NCBI GenBank assembly: GCA_031421635.1
Contig: JANOPA010000055.1
Span: 81,451-145,450 of the forward strand
Source of the DNA: JAPOKJ01 sp031421635
GTDB lineage: Bacteria; Pseudomonadota; Gammaproteobacteria; Burkholderiales; Burkholderiaceae_E
Reading direction: 5' to 3'
DNA length: 64,000 nt
The stretch's first letter is position 1, and each line of letters opens with the position of its first letter. Positions 8,769 through 17,085 of the stretch are shown one piece after another. The position numbers and the translations under genes are program-made. Under the pieces are notes generated by a model. It was not told where the DNA came from and ran no database searches. It was given only the letters and a program-made list of their open reading frames with translations.

Positions 8769-10922
8769 TTATTTGGTAAGTACAACCACCGCATCGGCTG
8801 CCACCACTCCATGAGGCAAGACAAAGAGAGGATTAATCTCGGCCTCAGCCAAGGTTTCGCCAAGCTGCGCCACCATTTCAGAAAACGAAACAATGGCACA
8901 AACCAAGGCCGCGACATCGGCCTTGGGTCGTCCGCGAAAACCGTTCAGAAGCGGCCAGATTTTGAGACCTTGAATCATGCGCAGCGCGACCTCCTTGTCG
9001 ATTCCGCCATGCTCGGGTAGAAGCAACATGGCGTTGTCCTGCGTGATCTCGGCGCTAACCCCACCTGCACCCAAGAGGATTGCGGTACCTAAAGGGTCGC
9101 GGTGCATACCCAGGATAAGCTCAATCCCCGAATGAATCATCTCCTGCACGAGGAAGCGCTGAGGCAGGTTTTGTCGCGCTATGCCGACTTCGTTCAAAAG
9201 CGAGCGACTTACTTCCCGATGCATTTGCTCTAGGCGAGAACCAATGTTTTCCGCCGCAATATTGACCGCAACCCCCCCGATATCGCTTTTATGGGTGATC
9301 GTAGACGAAAGAATTTTTAGCACGACACTTGAACCCAAGGCTCTCGCAGCCTGCTCCGCTTCGGCTGCGTTACTGACGATCATTTCTTTCACACCAGGAA
9401 TGCCAAAGCAGGCAAAGAGTTGTTTGGCCTGCGCTTCGTCCAATGAACCGGTCGGAAGTCTTAATGCCTCGACCGATGGAGGGAGTCTAGCGCTAGTCAG
9501 TGCTGACGGTAAGACCGATGTCTCAGCGCTGGTCGTCACAGCGGCAATGGCTACCCGTTCAGAGGCGACCAACAGCGCGCTTAAAGCCGAGGCGCAAGAC
9601 TCGGGTGCATGGAAGGCAGGCACGCCCTGTTCAGTCAGTATTGCCGCAACATGAGGAGCATGCGGACTGACATAAGCCAGCACGGGTTTGTCGCTTTGTG
9701 GAAGGCATTTTGCGATTGCGCCTGCCATCAGTTCGGGCATGGCCAGCGCGGAGGAGCCCGCAATCAGCACTAGCGCATCGTAGCTCGGGCTATCCAACAA
9801 GGCGCTAATGGCGCCGCGCAATAACTCGGGCTGAAGGCCGGCCAAGGTCACATCGATTGGATTTCTATCGAGCGCAGCATGGTCGCCGGTTTGTAGCGCG
9901 CGCAGGCGCGCAGCCGTTGCCGCATCTGGTGGCGGCGTTTCAAATCCGGCCAGGCCGAGGCTGTCTGACACCAAAGTGCCTGCGCCACCCGTAGAGGTTA
10001 GTATGGCCACCCGCCGCCCTTTTAGAGCGCGTCCGGTGACCAGGGCAGAGGAAATGTCGAGAAGGTCGCTAAAGCGCTGTGCACGGATGATGCCGAGATG
10101 AGCGAAGAGCGCCTCGTACATCCGGTCCGCGCCCGCCATCGCACCAGTGTGCGAGGCGGCTGCCAAGGCTCCCGCCGCCGAGCGGCCGATTTTAAAGGCT
10201 ACGATGGGCTTGCCAGCTCGGGCTGCCTTGATGGCCGCTGCTTTGAACCTAGCGGGATGGCGAACGCTTTCAACATAAAGCGCAATCACTGAAGTGGCCG
10301 GATCATCGGCAAGAATGTTAATGAAATCGGCCAAGTCAAGATCCACTTCGTTGCTAGTGGAGATGAGTTTGGACAAACCAACTCCGCCCGCTGCTGCGCG
10401 CGACAGTAATGAACCCAGAATTCCGCCGCTTTGTGAGATCACGGCGATCGACCCCATTGGGAAGCGGTCCATCTCCAGCGCACTACTTGCCGAAAGAACA
10501 ATGCGATCGCTGAGATTGACTAGACCGATGGTATTGGGCCCAAGAATACGCATCGAGCCTGCTGCTCTGGCGAGGGCCTCTTGTTTCAGTGCTCCCTCGG
10601 GACCGATCTCACTATAACCACTGGCCAAGATAATGGCAGCCGCTGTCCCGAGCTTGCTCAGCTCCTGCACGGCTCCAAGCACTCGGTCCGCGCCAAGCAA
10701 GACAATCGCCACATCAGGAGTGCCGGGAAGTGAGGCAATGTCGGCGTAGCATTTGAGGCCGGCAATATCGCTGACTCGCGGATTGACTGGGTAAATTTCA
10801 CCCTTGAACCCGTGCTTGAGAAGGTAGGCAATGGGTCGCCCCGCTGTTTTATTAGCATCGGCCGAGGCGCCGATAACGGCGACACTGCGCGGCTTAAGCA
10901 GGCGATCCAGAGCCTCAGTCAT
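8769..10922 (-). CDS. ADP-forming acyl-CoA synthetase (acetate-CoA ligase type)
   Basis: A 717-residue single-chain NDP-forming acyl-CoA synthetase. Domains in order are a CoA-binding Rossmann domain (from SVAVIGASADANK), two succinyl-CoA-ligase-like domains (ILGPNTIGLVN, VISQSGGILG) and a C-terminal ATP-grasp domain (from about 500; KILSSTITHKSDIGG, FLVQEMI, ILGMHRDPLGT). The phosphorylated His of the family is His258 in ASHTGAMAG. The enzyme makes an acyl-CoA from acid, CoA and ATP, releasing ADP. Its start overlaps the stop of the upstream crotonase gene by 4 bp, showing tight coupling. The substrate is unknown; such proteins in betaproteobacteria often activate branched or aromatic side-chain acids. 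Confidence 0.88.
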   Translation of the reverse strand: MTEALDRLLKPRSVAVIGASADANKTAGRPIAYLLKHGFKGEIYPVNPRVSDIAGLKCYADIASLPGTPDVAIVLLGADRVLGAVQELSKLGTAAAIILASGYSEIGPEGALKQEALARAAGSMRILGPNTIGLVNLSDRIVLSASSALEMDRFPMGSIAVISQSGGILGSLLSRAAAGGVGLSKLISTSNEVDLDLADFINILADDPATSVIALYVESVRHPARFKAAAIKAARAGKPIVAFKIGRSAAGALAAASHTGAMAGADRMYEALFAHLGIIRAQRFSDLLDISSALVTGRALKGRRVAILTSTGGAGTLVSDSLGLAGFETPPPDAATAARLRALQTGDHAALDRNPIDVTLAGLQPELLRGAISALLDSPSYDALVLIAGSSALAMPELMAGAIAKCLPQSDKPVLAYVSPHAPHVAAILTEQGVPAFHAPESCASALSALLVASERVAIAAVTTSAETSVLPSALTSARLPPSVEALRLPTGSLDEAQAKQLFACFGIPGVKEMIVSNAAEAEQAARALGSSVVLKILSSTITHKSDIGGVAVNIAAENIGSRLEQMHREVSRSLLNEVGIARQNLPQRFLVQEMIHSGIELILGMHRDPLGTAILLGAGGVSAEITQDNAMLLLPEHGGIDKEVALRMIQGLKIWPLLNGFRGRPKADVAALVCAIVSFSEMVAQLGETLAEAEINPLFVLPHGVVAADAVVVLTK

Positions 10923-11731
10923 GCTTTTGGCGCGGGCGAAGATTTTGCCAAGAACGCCATCACCGATTCGCGGTGTTCGCTACTCGTATAGCAAATGCCC
11001 TGTGCCTGACTGCCCTGGGCGAACACTTGCTCGGTGGCCAGCTCAAAACTTTGGTTGAGAATGGTTTTGCCCAGTGCCAAAGCGGTCGCTGAGCCCTGGC
11101 TGAGCTCGCTCGCCCATGCTTGAGCATTACCTATTAACGCGTCCGCCGCGCATTGGCGATCACTAATGCCAAGCTGTAGGGCTTCGCCCGCATCCACCTT
11201 GCGGCCAGTGAAGATTAACTCTTTAGCTTTCGATAGGCCCACTCGACGTGGCAGGAAGTACATGCCGCCACCATCGGGGATAAGGCCGCGATGAATGTAT
11301 GACCAAGTAAAGTTTGCATGCTCACTGGTAATAATGAAATCGCACGCCAGGGCAGTGTCTGCACCGAGCCCCGAGGCCGCGCCGTTGACGGCAGCAATCG
11401 TAGGCTTGGGCATGGTGTGCAAGAGCGATTGAGTGTAGTGCACTCTTTGCTGGCGAGCCCAGCCATTAAAGCCCACTTCGCCTTGCGGAGCAGACATTCG
11501 TTTCTCCATGCCTGCGACATCACCGCCTGCACAAAAGCCTTTTCCCTTACCCGTGATAACTAATGCCTTGATGGACTTATCGGCGCTGACCAGCTCAAGC
11601 GCTTCGATGAAAGCACTACGCATACCGTCACTCATCGCATTGCGTTTTTCGGGGCGATTGAAAGTCACAGTGGCGATGCCCTGCACGACGCTTAGCTCAA
11701 TCAAGTCGGAATTCACAGTACTTGCACCCAT
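10919..11731 (-). CDS. Enoyl-CoA hydratase/isomerase family protein
   Basis: I use the ATG at 11731 (270 residues), which starts MGASTVNSDLIEL and avoids overlap with the upstream Bug gene; an in-frame ATG at 11809 lies inside that gene. The crotonase fold is shown by FNRPEKRNAMSDGM, ITGKGKGFCAGGDVAGM and AVNGAASGLGADTALACD. The usual first Glu of hydratases (GGG-E) is replaced here by GLGAD, so true hydratase activity is doubtful and isomerase or other crotonase chemistry is possible. It is translationally coupled to the acyl-CoA synthetase by a 4-bp overlap. Confidence 0.82.
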   Translation of the reverse strand: MGASTVNSDLIELSVVQGIATVTFNRPEKRNAMSDGMRSAFIEALELVSADKSIKALVITGKGKGFCAGGDVAGMEKRMSAPQGEVGFNGWARQQRVHYTQSLLHTMPKPTIAAVNGAASGLGADTALACDFIITSEHANFTWSYIHRGLIPDGGGMYFLPRRVGLSKAKELIFTGRKVDAGEALQLGISDRQCAADALIGNAQAWASELSQGSATALALGKTILNQSFELATEQVFAQGSQAQGICYTSSEHRESVMAFLAKSSPAPKA

Positions 11732-11735
11732 AGTA

Positions 11736-12740
11736 TTAATCTGCCCTGATATGGTTATCTTGAATAATTTTTCGCCAACGCTGTTCCTCGCCATGAACAA
11801 AGGCCTCAAGTTCCTTTGGCGTGCCCGCGTTAACGACTAGACCTTCCTCCTCCACCTTTTTGCGGAATAATTCAGTCTGCGCAGCTTTCTTTGCGGCGGC
11901 ATTAAGCTTGGTAATCGCCTCGGCTGAGGTGCCAGCCGGAACGTAAAGTCCATACCAACTTTCCATCACATATCCGCTCACTCCAGATTCGGCAATGCTT
12001 GGAATGTCCTTGAGCGCGGGAGAGCGTTCGCTGGTCGTGACAGCCAGCGCCCGCAACTTTCCTGAGTCCAGGAGCTGACCTACCGCAGAGGACGTGGCAA
12101 ACATCATATCGATTTGCCCGCCCAGCAAATCGGTGAGAGCGGGGGCGGCGCCACGATAGGCAATATGGGTAAGCTCAATCCTGGCAAGGCTTTTGAACAG
12201 CTCACCTGCTAGATGAGCCGAAGTGCCGTTGCCTTGCGAGGCAAAGGTGAGGCGCCTGGCCCGGCTTGCGTTGAGAATGTCCTTAACGAATCGATAGGGG
12301 CTGTCGGCCCGCACCACCAGAACATTGGGGGAGCGGCCAATCAGTATGACCGGTGCGAAGGCCTTGTCGGCGATGAAAGGCATTTTGCTGACCAAGCTTG
12401 GGTTCACGGCGTGAGCGAAGCTGGCGATGAGTACGGTGTAGCCATCGGCGGTGCTCTTGGCCACCAAATCGCTACCGATGATCGTGCCCGCGCCGGGTTT
12501 GTTTTCGATCAGCACGGTTTGGCCTAATTCGCTACTCATTCCCAAGCCCAAGGTTCGAGCAATCAAATCAGTGCCGCCGCCGGGGGCAAAGGGTACGACT
12601 ATTTTGATGAGTCGGTCCGGGTAAGCCGCATGGGCTGCGTTTGGGTTCAAGCCAGCAGCGAGCCACGCGACCTGAAGTACACTCAGTAGCACCCGAAGGC
12701 TCACCCATGTCGCTCCAAACGCGTGGGCTAGCTTGCTCAT
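11736..12740 (-). CDS. Bug/TctC-family tripartite tricarboxylate transporter substrate-binding protein
   Basis: With the ATG at 12740 the protein has 334 residues. Residues 1-38 form a long signal peptide ending near NAAHA. The mature start YPDRLIKIVVPFAPGGGTDLI is the hallmark of Bug proteins, followed by VLIENKPGAGTIIGSD and later FKSLARIELTHIAYRGAAPAL. Bug proteins are periplasmic receptors for organic acids, amides or aromatic acids. No TctA/TctB membrane genes are nearby, which is usual in Burkholderiales. It is transcribed with the crotonase and acyl-CoA synthetase genes, so it may bind the acid that they activate. Confidence 0.88.
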   Translation of the reverse strand: MSKLAHAFGATWVSLRVLLSVLQVAWLAAGLNPNAAHAAYPDRLIKIVVPFAPGGGTDLIARTLGLGMSSELGQTVLIENKPGAGTIIGSDLVAKSTADGYTVLIASFAHAVNPSLVSKMPFIADKAFAPVILIGRSPNVLVVRADSPYRFVKDILNASRARRLTFASQGNGTSAHLAGELFKSLARIELTHIAYRGAAPALTDLLGGQIDMMFATSSAVGQLLDSGKLRALAVTTSERSPALKDIPSIAESGVSGYVMESWYGLYVPAGTSAEAITKLNAAAKKAAQTELFRKKVEEEGLVVNAGTPKELEAFVHGEEQRWRKIIQDNHIRAD

Positions 12741-12901
12741 TCGGAAAGTTGAGCCAATCTGAAAAATGGGATTCGCCAAGAAATTTGAGAGTGAGGACGT
12801 TGAAACTAGATACATTGAAGCACGAAGTGCGCAGCGGGCACGTTGTAGAGTCTAACTTTCTCGCCCTCGTGCGCAAACTTTAACCATTTTCGGGCCTTTC
12901 C

Positions 12902-13870
12902 ATGTTTAGTCGCCTCCTTGTTCTGCTCGGTTTTTGTGTCACTGCGGCGCTCGCGCCGATGGGCAGTGCAATAGCCCAGTCTAAGCCCACGCGTCTGATC
13001 GTTGCCTTTCCTCCGGGCGGTCCGGTCGATATCGTAGCGCGCGCGGTTGGCGAGCAGTTGAGCAAAGAGCTTGGCCGACCTGTCCTGATCGAAAACAAGC
13101 CTGGCGGTAATGGTGCGATTGCGGCCTCGGAAGTGATGCGCTCAGAGCCCGACGGAAGCACGCTTTGGTTTAGTAGCGTGGGTGCGGTGGCGATCAACCC
13201 ATCGCTCTACGAGAAGCTCCAGTACGACATGGTGCGGGACTTCGCACCGGTATCGATGGTCGCCAATAATGTTGAACTTTTCGTGGTTAATCCAGCCGAT
13301 CCAGCCAAGGATGCGGCGGAGTTTGTAGCCAATGCAAAGGTTAAAAAAGATCCTGTGACGTTCGCCTCGACGGGGACAGGAAGTATTCCGCACATGGCTA
13401 TCGAGCAGTTTGCCGATGCCTCAGGTACAAAGGTGTTGCACATCCCTTACAAGGGTGCGGCTCCGGCGATCACTGATTTGATGGGTGGCCAAGTAGCGGG
13501 TTTTTTCGGTGATATACCTGGCTTGATCGGGCATGTTCGTGGCGGCAAGTTGAAGGCGCTCGGGTTGGCTGCGACACGACGACACCCAGCGCTACCCGAG
13601 GTTAAAACTTTGGAAGAACAAGGCATTAAAAACGTCGACACCAATAATTGGTACGCCCTGTTTGCGCCGATCAAAACGCCAACCGCCATTCTCGAAGCGT
13701 TGAACAAAGCCGTGCGCCAAACCATGGACAACCCGCAACTCAAAGACAAGCTGCTCAAGTCGGGCGCTGAGCCTGCGCCCTCAACCTCCAAAGAACTGGC
13801 GAGCATTCTTAGGCAGGACACCGAAAAATGGGCCAAGCTGATCCGGGCCAAAAATATACGCCCGGATTGA
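12902..13870 (+). CDS. Bug/TctC-family substrate-binding protein
   Basis: A 322-residue periplasmic binding protein. The signal peptide covers residues 1-25 and ends near GSAIAQ. The mature part has LIVAFPPGGPVDIVARAVG, LIENKPGGNGAIAASE and VLHIPYKGAAPAITDL, all typical Bug segments. It is divergent from the Bug gene at 11736-12740, with 161 bp between them that should hold both promoters. No clear Shine-Dalgarno sequence precedes the ATG. No permease genes lie next to it. The ligand is unknown. Confidence 0.87.
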   Translation: MFSRLLVLLGFCVTAALAPMGSAIAQSKPTRLIVAFPPGGPVDIVARAVGEQLSKELGRPVLIENKPGGNGAIAASEVMRSEPDGSTLWFSSVGAVAINPSLYEKLQYDMVRDFAPVSMVANNVELFVVNPADPAKDAAEFVANAKVKKDPVTFASTGTGSIPHMAIEQFADASGTKVLHIPYKGAAPAITDLMGGQVAGFFGDIPGLIGHVRGGKLKALGLAATRRHPALPEVKTLEEQGIKNVDTNNWYALFAPIKTPTAILEALNKAVRQTMDNPQLKDKLLKSGAEPAPSTSKELASILRQDTEKWAKLIRAKNIRPD

Positions 13871-13986
13871 GGCAGAAGTGAGGCCTTCTCCCCGATTTTC
13901 GAGCCAGGCGCAGAACTGAAGCAGTTTGGTGCGTCGCACCAATAGAGCTGCTGTCCTAAAACTACCGCCATTTGTAGACTTGTGAA

Positions 13987-14025
13987 TTGACAAGCGAGTC
14001 AGACTGGAAAATAGTACGGTCGTTC
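13987..14025 (+). promoter_or_regulatory. Candidate sigma70 promoter with TetR-type operator
   Basis: A perfect -35 hexamer TTGACA (13987-13992) is followed after 17 bp by AATAGT (14010-14015), a 4/6 match to the -10 box. Overlapping it is the imperfect inverted repeat GTACGGTCGTTC (14014-14025), with ACG and CGT half-sites. This arrangement suits autoregulation by the TetR-family gene that starts at 14062. Predicted by eye only. Confidence 0.4.
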
Positions 14026-14061
14026 GTTCTTTTCTGGTCTTCAACTGGCTGTCTATCCTTA

Positions 14062-14733
14062 ATGTCCGACCCAAAACCTCTACGCAAAGGTGAGCAAACC
14101 CGCGCTGCGATTCTGCACTCTGCTGTTGGCCTTGCGGCTCAGCAGGGTCTAGAGGGCATCACGATTGGCACCTTGGCCGACCTCATGCAGATGAGTAAGA
14201 GCGGGGTTTTCGCCCATTTCGGATCTCGCGAAGATCTTCAAATCGCTGTGCTCAAAGAATACGAGCGGCGCTTTGTGGACGATGTCTTGAAACCTAGCTT
14301 GAGTGCTTCTCGTGGCCTGCCCCGCTTGGAAGCCATTTTTGAGCATTGGCTCGAGAACACGGTCGTCGAAGCCACGCATGGATGCATTTGGATTTCTGGT
14401 GCCGCCGAGTATGACGACCGACCAGGTCCCGTGCGTGAAGCTTTGGTGGCAATTGTTAAGGCGTGGCAGCGCGAGATCAACAAAGCAATTCATCAGGCGA
14501 TTGACGAAGGACACTTGCATCCGACTGAGGATGCTTTTGAAATGACCTCAGATCTGATTTTTGACTTATATAGCGTGATTCTTGCCCTCCATCATGACGC
14601 GCGCTTATTGAATACCCCGGACGCGGTCGCGAGAGCGCGCCGTAGTTTTGGCCGGCTTGTCAAAGCTCGATTGGCGACCCCGTTTAATTTTTCATCAACT
14701 TCAGTCTCAAAGACTTCAATTCTTCAGCAATAA
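14062..14733 (+). CDS. TetR/AcrR-family transcriptional regulator
   Basis: I chose the ATG at 14062 (223 residues); a TTG at 13987 in the same frame coincides with the putative -35 box. The N-terminal helix-turn-helix is clear: RAAILHSAVGLAAQQGLEGI, then TIGTLADLMQMSKSGVFAHF and SREDLQIAVL. The C-terminal half is a ligand and dimer domain of about 150 residues. It lies 10 bp before the acyl-CoA dehydrogenase gene, and the DUF2147, FadB-like and thiolase genes follow, so it probably represses this beta-oxidation set and responds to an acyl-CoA. The ligand is not known. Confidence 0.85.
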   Translation: MSDPKPLRKGEQTRAAILHSAVGLAAQQGLEGITIGTLADLMQMSKSGVFAHFGSREDLQIAVLKEYERRFVDDVLKPSLSASRGLPRLEAIFEHWLENTVVEATHGCIWISGAAEYDDRPGPVREALVAIVKAWQREINKAIHQAIDEGHLHPTEDAFEMTSDLIFDLYSVILALHHDARLLNTPDAVARARRSFGRLVKARLATPFNFSSTSVSKTSILQQ

Positions 14734-14743
14734 AGGAAGAAAA

Positions 14744-16531
14744 ATGCCTCAATACACACCCCCCTTACGCGAGATGCAGTTTGTGATGCACGAATTGCTC
14801 AATGCCGAAGCTGTGCTCAAAACTTTGCCTAAGCACAAGGAAGTCAACCGCGAGCTGATCGATCAGGTGCTGGATGAGGGAGGCAAGTTTTGCGCTGAGG
14901 TGCTCTTGCCGATTAATCAAAGTGGTGACGAAGAGGGCTGCACCTATATGGGCGACGGCGTTGTCAAAACTCCAAAGGGCTTTAAAGAAGCCTTCGCGCG
15001 ATTTTGCGAGGCTGGCTGGCCCTCACTGTCTTGCGCCGAAGAGCACGGTGGCCAGGGCTTGCCACATATTATTCAAACCGGTTTCCAGGAGATGATGAAC
15101 TCCACCAATCAGGCGTGGACGATGTATCCGGGCCTGACCCACGGCGCTTATGCCTGTCTTGCGCATCATGGCAGCGACGCCTTGAAGGTCGCCTACTTGC
15201 CTAAGCTCGTCTCTGGGCAATGGCTAGGAACGATGTGTTTGACCGAACCGCATTGTGGTACTGATCTAGGCATGTTGCGCAGCAAGGCTGAAGCCCAACC
15301 GGATGGTAGTTTTAAAATTACTGGGAACAAGATTTTTATCTCGGCGGGTGAACATGATATGAGCGAAAACATCATTCATCTGGTGTTGGCTCGCATGACC
15401 GACTCGCCGCCTGGCGTGAAGGGCATCTCGCTTTTCCTCGTGCCTAAATTTATTCCCAACGCCGACGGAAGTCTCGGTGCTCGCAATGGCATTAAGTGCG
15501 CGCGCATCGAAGAAAAAATGGGTATTCATGGCAACGCCACTTGTGCGATAGATCTAGATGGAGCCATCGGTTGGCCTGTGGGCGAAGCAAACAAGGGCCT
15601 GAACGCCATGTTCGTCTTCATGAACGCAGCGCGCTTAGGCGTGGGTATGCAATCGCTGGGCTTGATGGAGGCTGCTTATCAAAATTCGGCTGCCTACGCC
15701 AAAGAGCGGGTTCAGGGCCGTTCCTTGTCTGGTCCAAAAGCGCCCGACAAACAGGCTGACCCGATTATTGTTCATCCAGACGTACGCCGCATGTTGCTTA
15801 CTCAGCGCGCCTACACCGAGGGTTCAAGGGCCTTGGCCTATTGGGTGAGCCTGATGATTGACGAGTATGAAAATCATCCGGATGCGCAGGAGCGCAAGAC
15901 CATTGAGCAAATGGTCGCCCTGCTGACACCGATTGTGAAAGCCTTCATTACCGATGCGGGTTGGGAATGCACCAGTCTCGGGTTGCAGGTATTTGGTGGG
16001 CATGGCTATATTCGCGAGTGGGGCATGGAGCAACTGGTGCGTGACTCCCGAATCAACATGATCTACGAGGGCACCAATACGATTCAATCTTTGGATCTAT
16101 TAGGCCGTAAGGTCTTATCGAACAATGGCGCGACATTAAGAACTTTTGGCAAGCTGGTGAGCGAGCTTATCGAGAGTGAGGGCCATCGCGAAGACATGGC
16201 TGAATTTATCAATCCTTTGGCGGATCTCGGTCAAAAGGTTGAGAAGCTCACAACCGAAATTGGCATGAAGGCGTTTGGCAATCAAGACGAAGCCGGTGCG
16301 GTCGCAGTACCTTACTTGCGTGTCGTGAGTCATTTGGTATTGTCCTATCTGTGGGCGCGGATGGCCAAAATTGCCTTGGACAAGCAATCGACCGGCGATA
16401 ATTTCTATAAAGCAAAACTGGCGACAGCGCGCTTTTATTTTGCTAAATTGCAGCCAGAGACGGCTTCTTTGATCCGCGTTGCTCGCAGCGGTGCGGCGCC
16501 ACTTATGGATCTGGATGCAGCACTCTTTTGA
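14744..16531 (+). CDS. Acyl-CoA dehydrogenase, 595-residue FadE/DmdC type
   Basis: The ATG at 14744 with AGGAAG upstream gives 595 residues, the usual size for acyl-CoA dehydrogenases with an extra N-terminal segment (YTPPLREMQFVMHELL) and an extended C-terminal domain. FAD and substrate motifs include LSCAEEHGGQGLP, GTMCLTEPHCGTDLG and KITGNKIFISAGEHD. The catalytic base is Glu442 in MIYEGTNTIQSLDL. The enzyme oxidises acyl-CoA to 2-enoyl-CoA and passes electrons to ETF. Members include DmdC, acting on methylthiopropanoyl-CoA, and medium or long-chain enzymes, so the substrate is open. It is followed by DUF2147, FadB-like and thiolase genes, which would complete beta-oxidation. Confidence 0.9.
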   Translation: MPQYTPPLREMQFVMHELLNAEAVLKTLPKHKEVNRELIDQVLDEGGKFCAEVLLPINQSGDEEGCTYMGDGVVKTPKGFKEAFARFCEAGWPSLSCAEEHGGQGLPHIIQTGFQEMMNSTNQAWTMYPGLTHGAYACLAHHGSDALKVAYLPKLVSGQWLGTMCLTEPHCGTDLGMLRSKAEAQPDGSFKITGNKIFISAGEHDMSENIIHLVLARMTDSPPGVKGISLFLVPKFIPNADGSLGARNGIKCARIEEKMGIHGNATCAIDLDGAIGWPVGEANKGLNAMFVFMNAARLGVGMQSLGLMEAAYQNSAAYAKERVQGRSLSGPKAPDKQADPIIVHPDVRRMLLTQRAYTEGSRALAYWVSLMIDEYENHPDAQERKTIEQMVALLTPIVKAFITDAGWECTSLGLQVFGGHGYIREWGMEQLVRDSRINMIYEGTNTIQSLDLLGRKVLSNNGATLRTFGKLVSELIESEGHREDMAEFINPLADLGQKVEKLTTEIGMKAFGNQDEAGAVAVPYLRVVSHLVLSYLWARMAKIALDKQSTGDNFYKAKLATARFYFAKLQPETASLIRVARSGAAPLMDLDAALF

Positions 16532-16591
16532 TCCAACCGAAACCGATTCACTAATTGATTCCGCTTGACGGATACATTTCTTAGGAGAAAG

Positions 16592-17047
16592 ATGATGTTT
16601 GCTTTTGAAAAAGCGCTTGTGAAGGCTAGCTTTTTTGCCGCCCTCGGAGTTGCCGCGGCGAGTGTGTTTTCCCAAGCCGATTCGCCGATCGGTCTATGGA
16701 AAAACATTGACGATAAAACAGGTGAGGCCAAGGGCCTGATTCGCATCAGCGAAAACGCTGGCGTAATCAGCGGGAAAATTGAGAAGGTCCTGACCAAAGG
16801 TCAAGAAGATGCGAAATGCGAAGCTTGTGAAGGCTCGTTAAAGGATAAGCCGGTCGCGGGCATGCAGATTATTTCAGGCCTCAAGAAAGGTGCCGACTGG
16901 TACGAGGGTGGCACTATTCTCGATCCCAACAATGGCAAGGTTTACAAGGCGCGCATGAAGTTAGTGGATGACGGTAAGAAGCTTGAAGTGCGTGGCTATG
17001 TCGGCGCACCTTTGCTTGGCCGAACTCAGACCTGGGTGCGCGAGTAA
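16592..17047 (+). CDS. DUF2147 family exported protein
   Basis: About 151 residues. Two adjacent ATGs (16592 and 16595) follow AGGAG at 16583-16587; the second has the better spacing. Residues 1-30 are a signal peptide ending near VFSQA. The mature part contains PIGLWKNIDDKTGEAKGLI, KCEACEG and GGTILDPNNGKVYKARM, the pattern of DUF2147, a lipocalin-like beta-barrel domain. Function is unknown. It is embedded between the acyl-CoA dehydrogenase and FadB-like genes, a placement also seen in other betaproteobacteria, and may help with handling hydrophobic compounds in the envelope. Confidence 0.82.
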   Translation: MMFAFEKALVKASFFAALGVAAASVFSQADSPIGLWKNIDDKTGEAKGLIRISENAGVISGKIEKVLTKGQEDAKCEACEGSLKDKPVAGMQIISGLKKGADWYEGGTILDPNNGKVYKARMKLVDDGKKLEVRGYVGAPLLGRTQTWVRE

Positions 17048-17085
17048 GCGCCTAAGCCCTTTTAGTTTTAACGCAGGATACTAAG

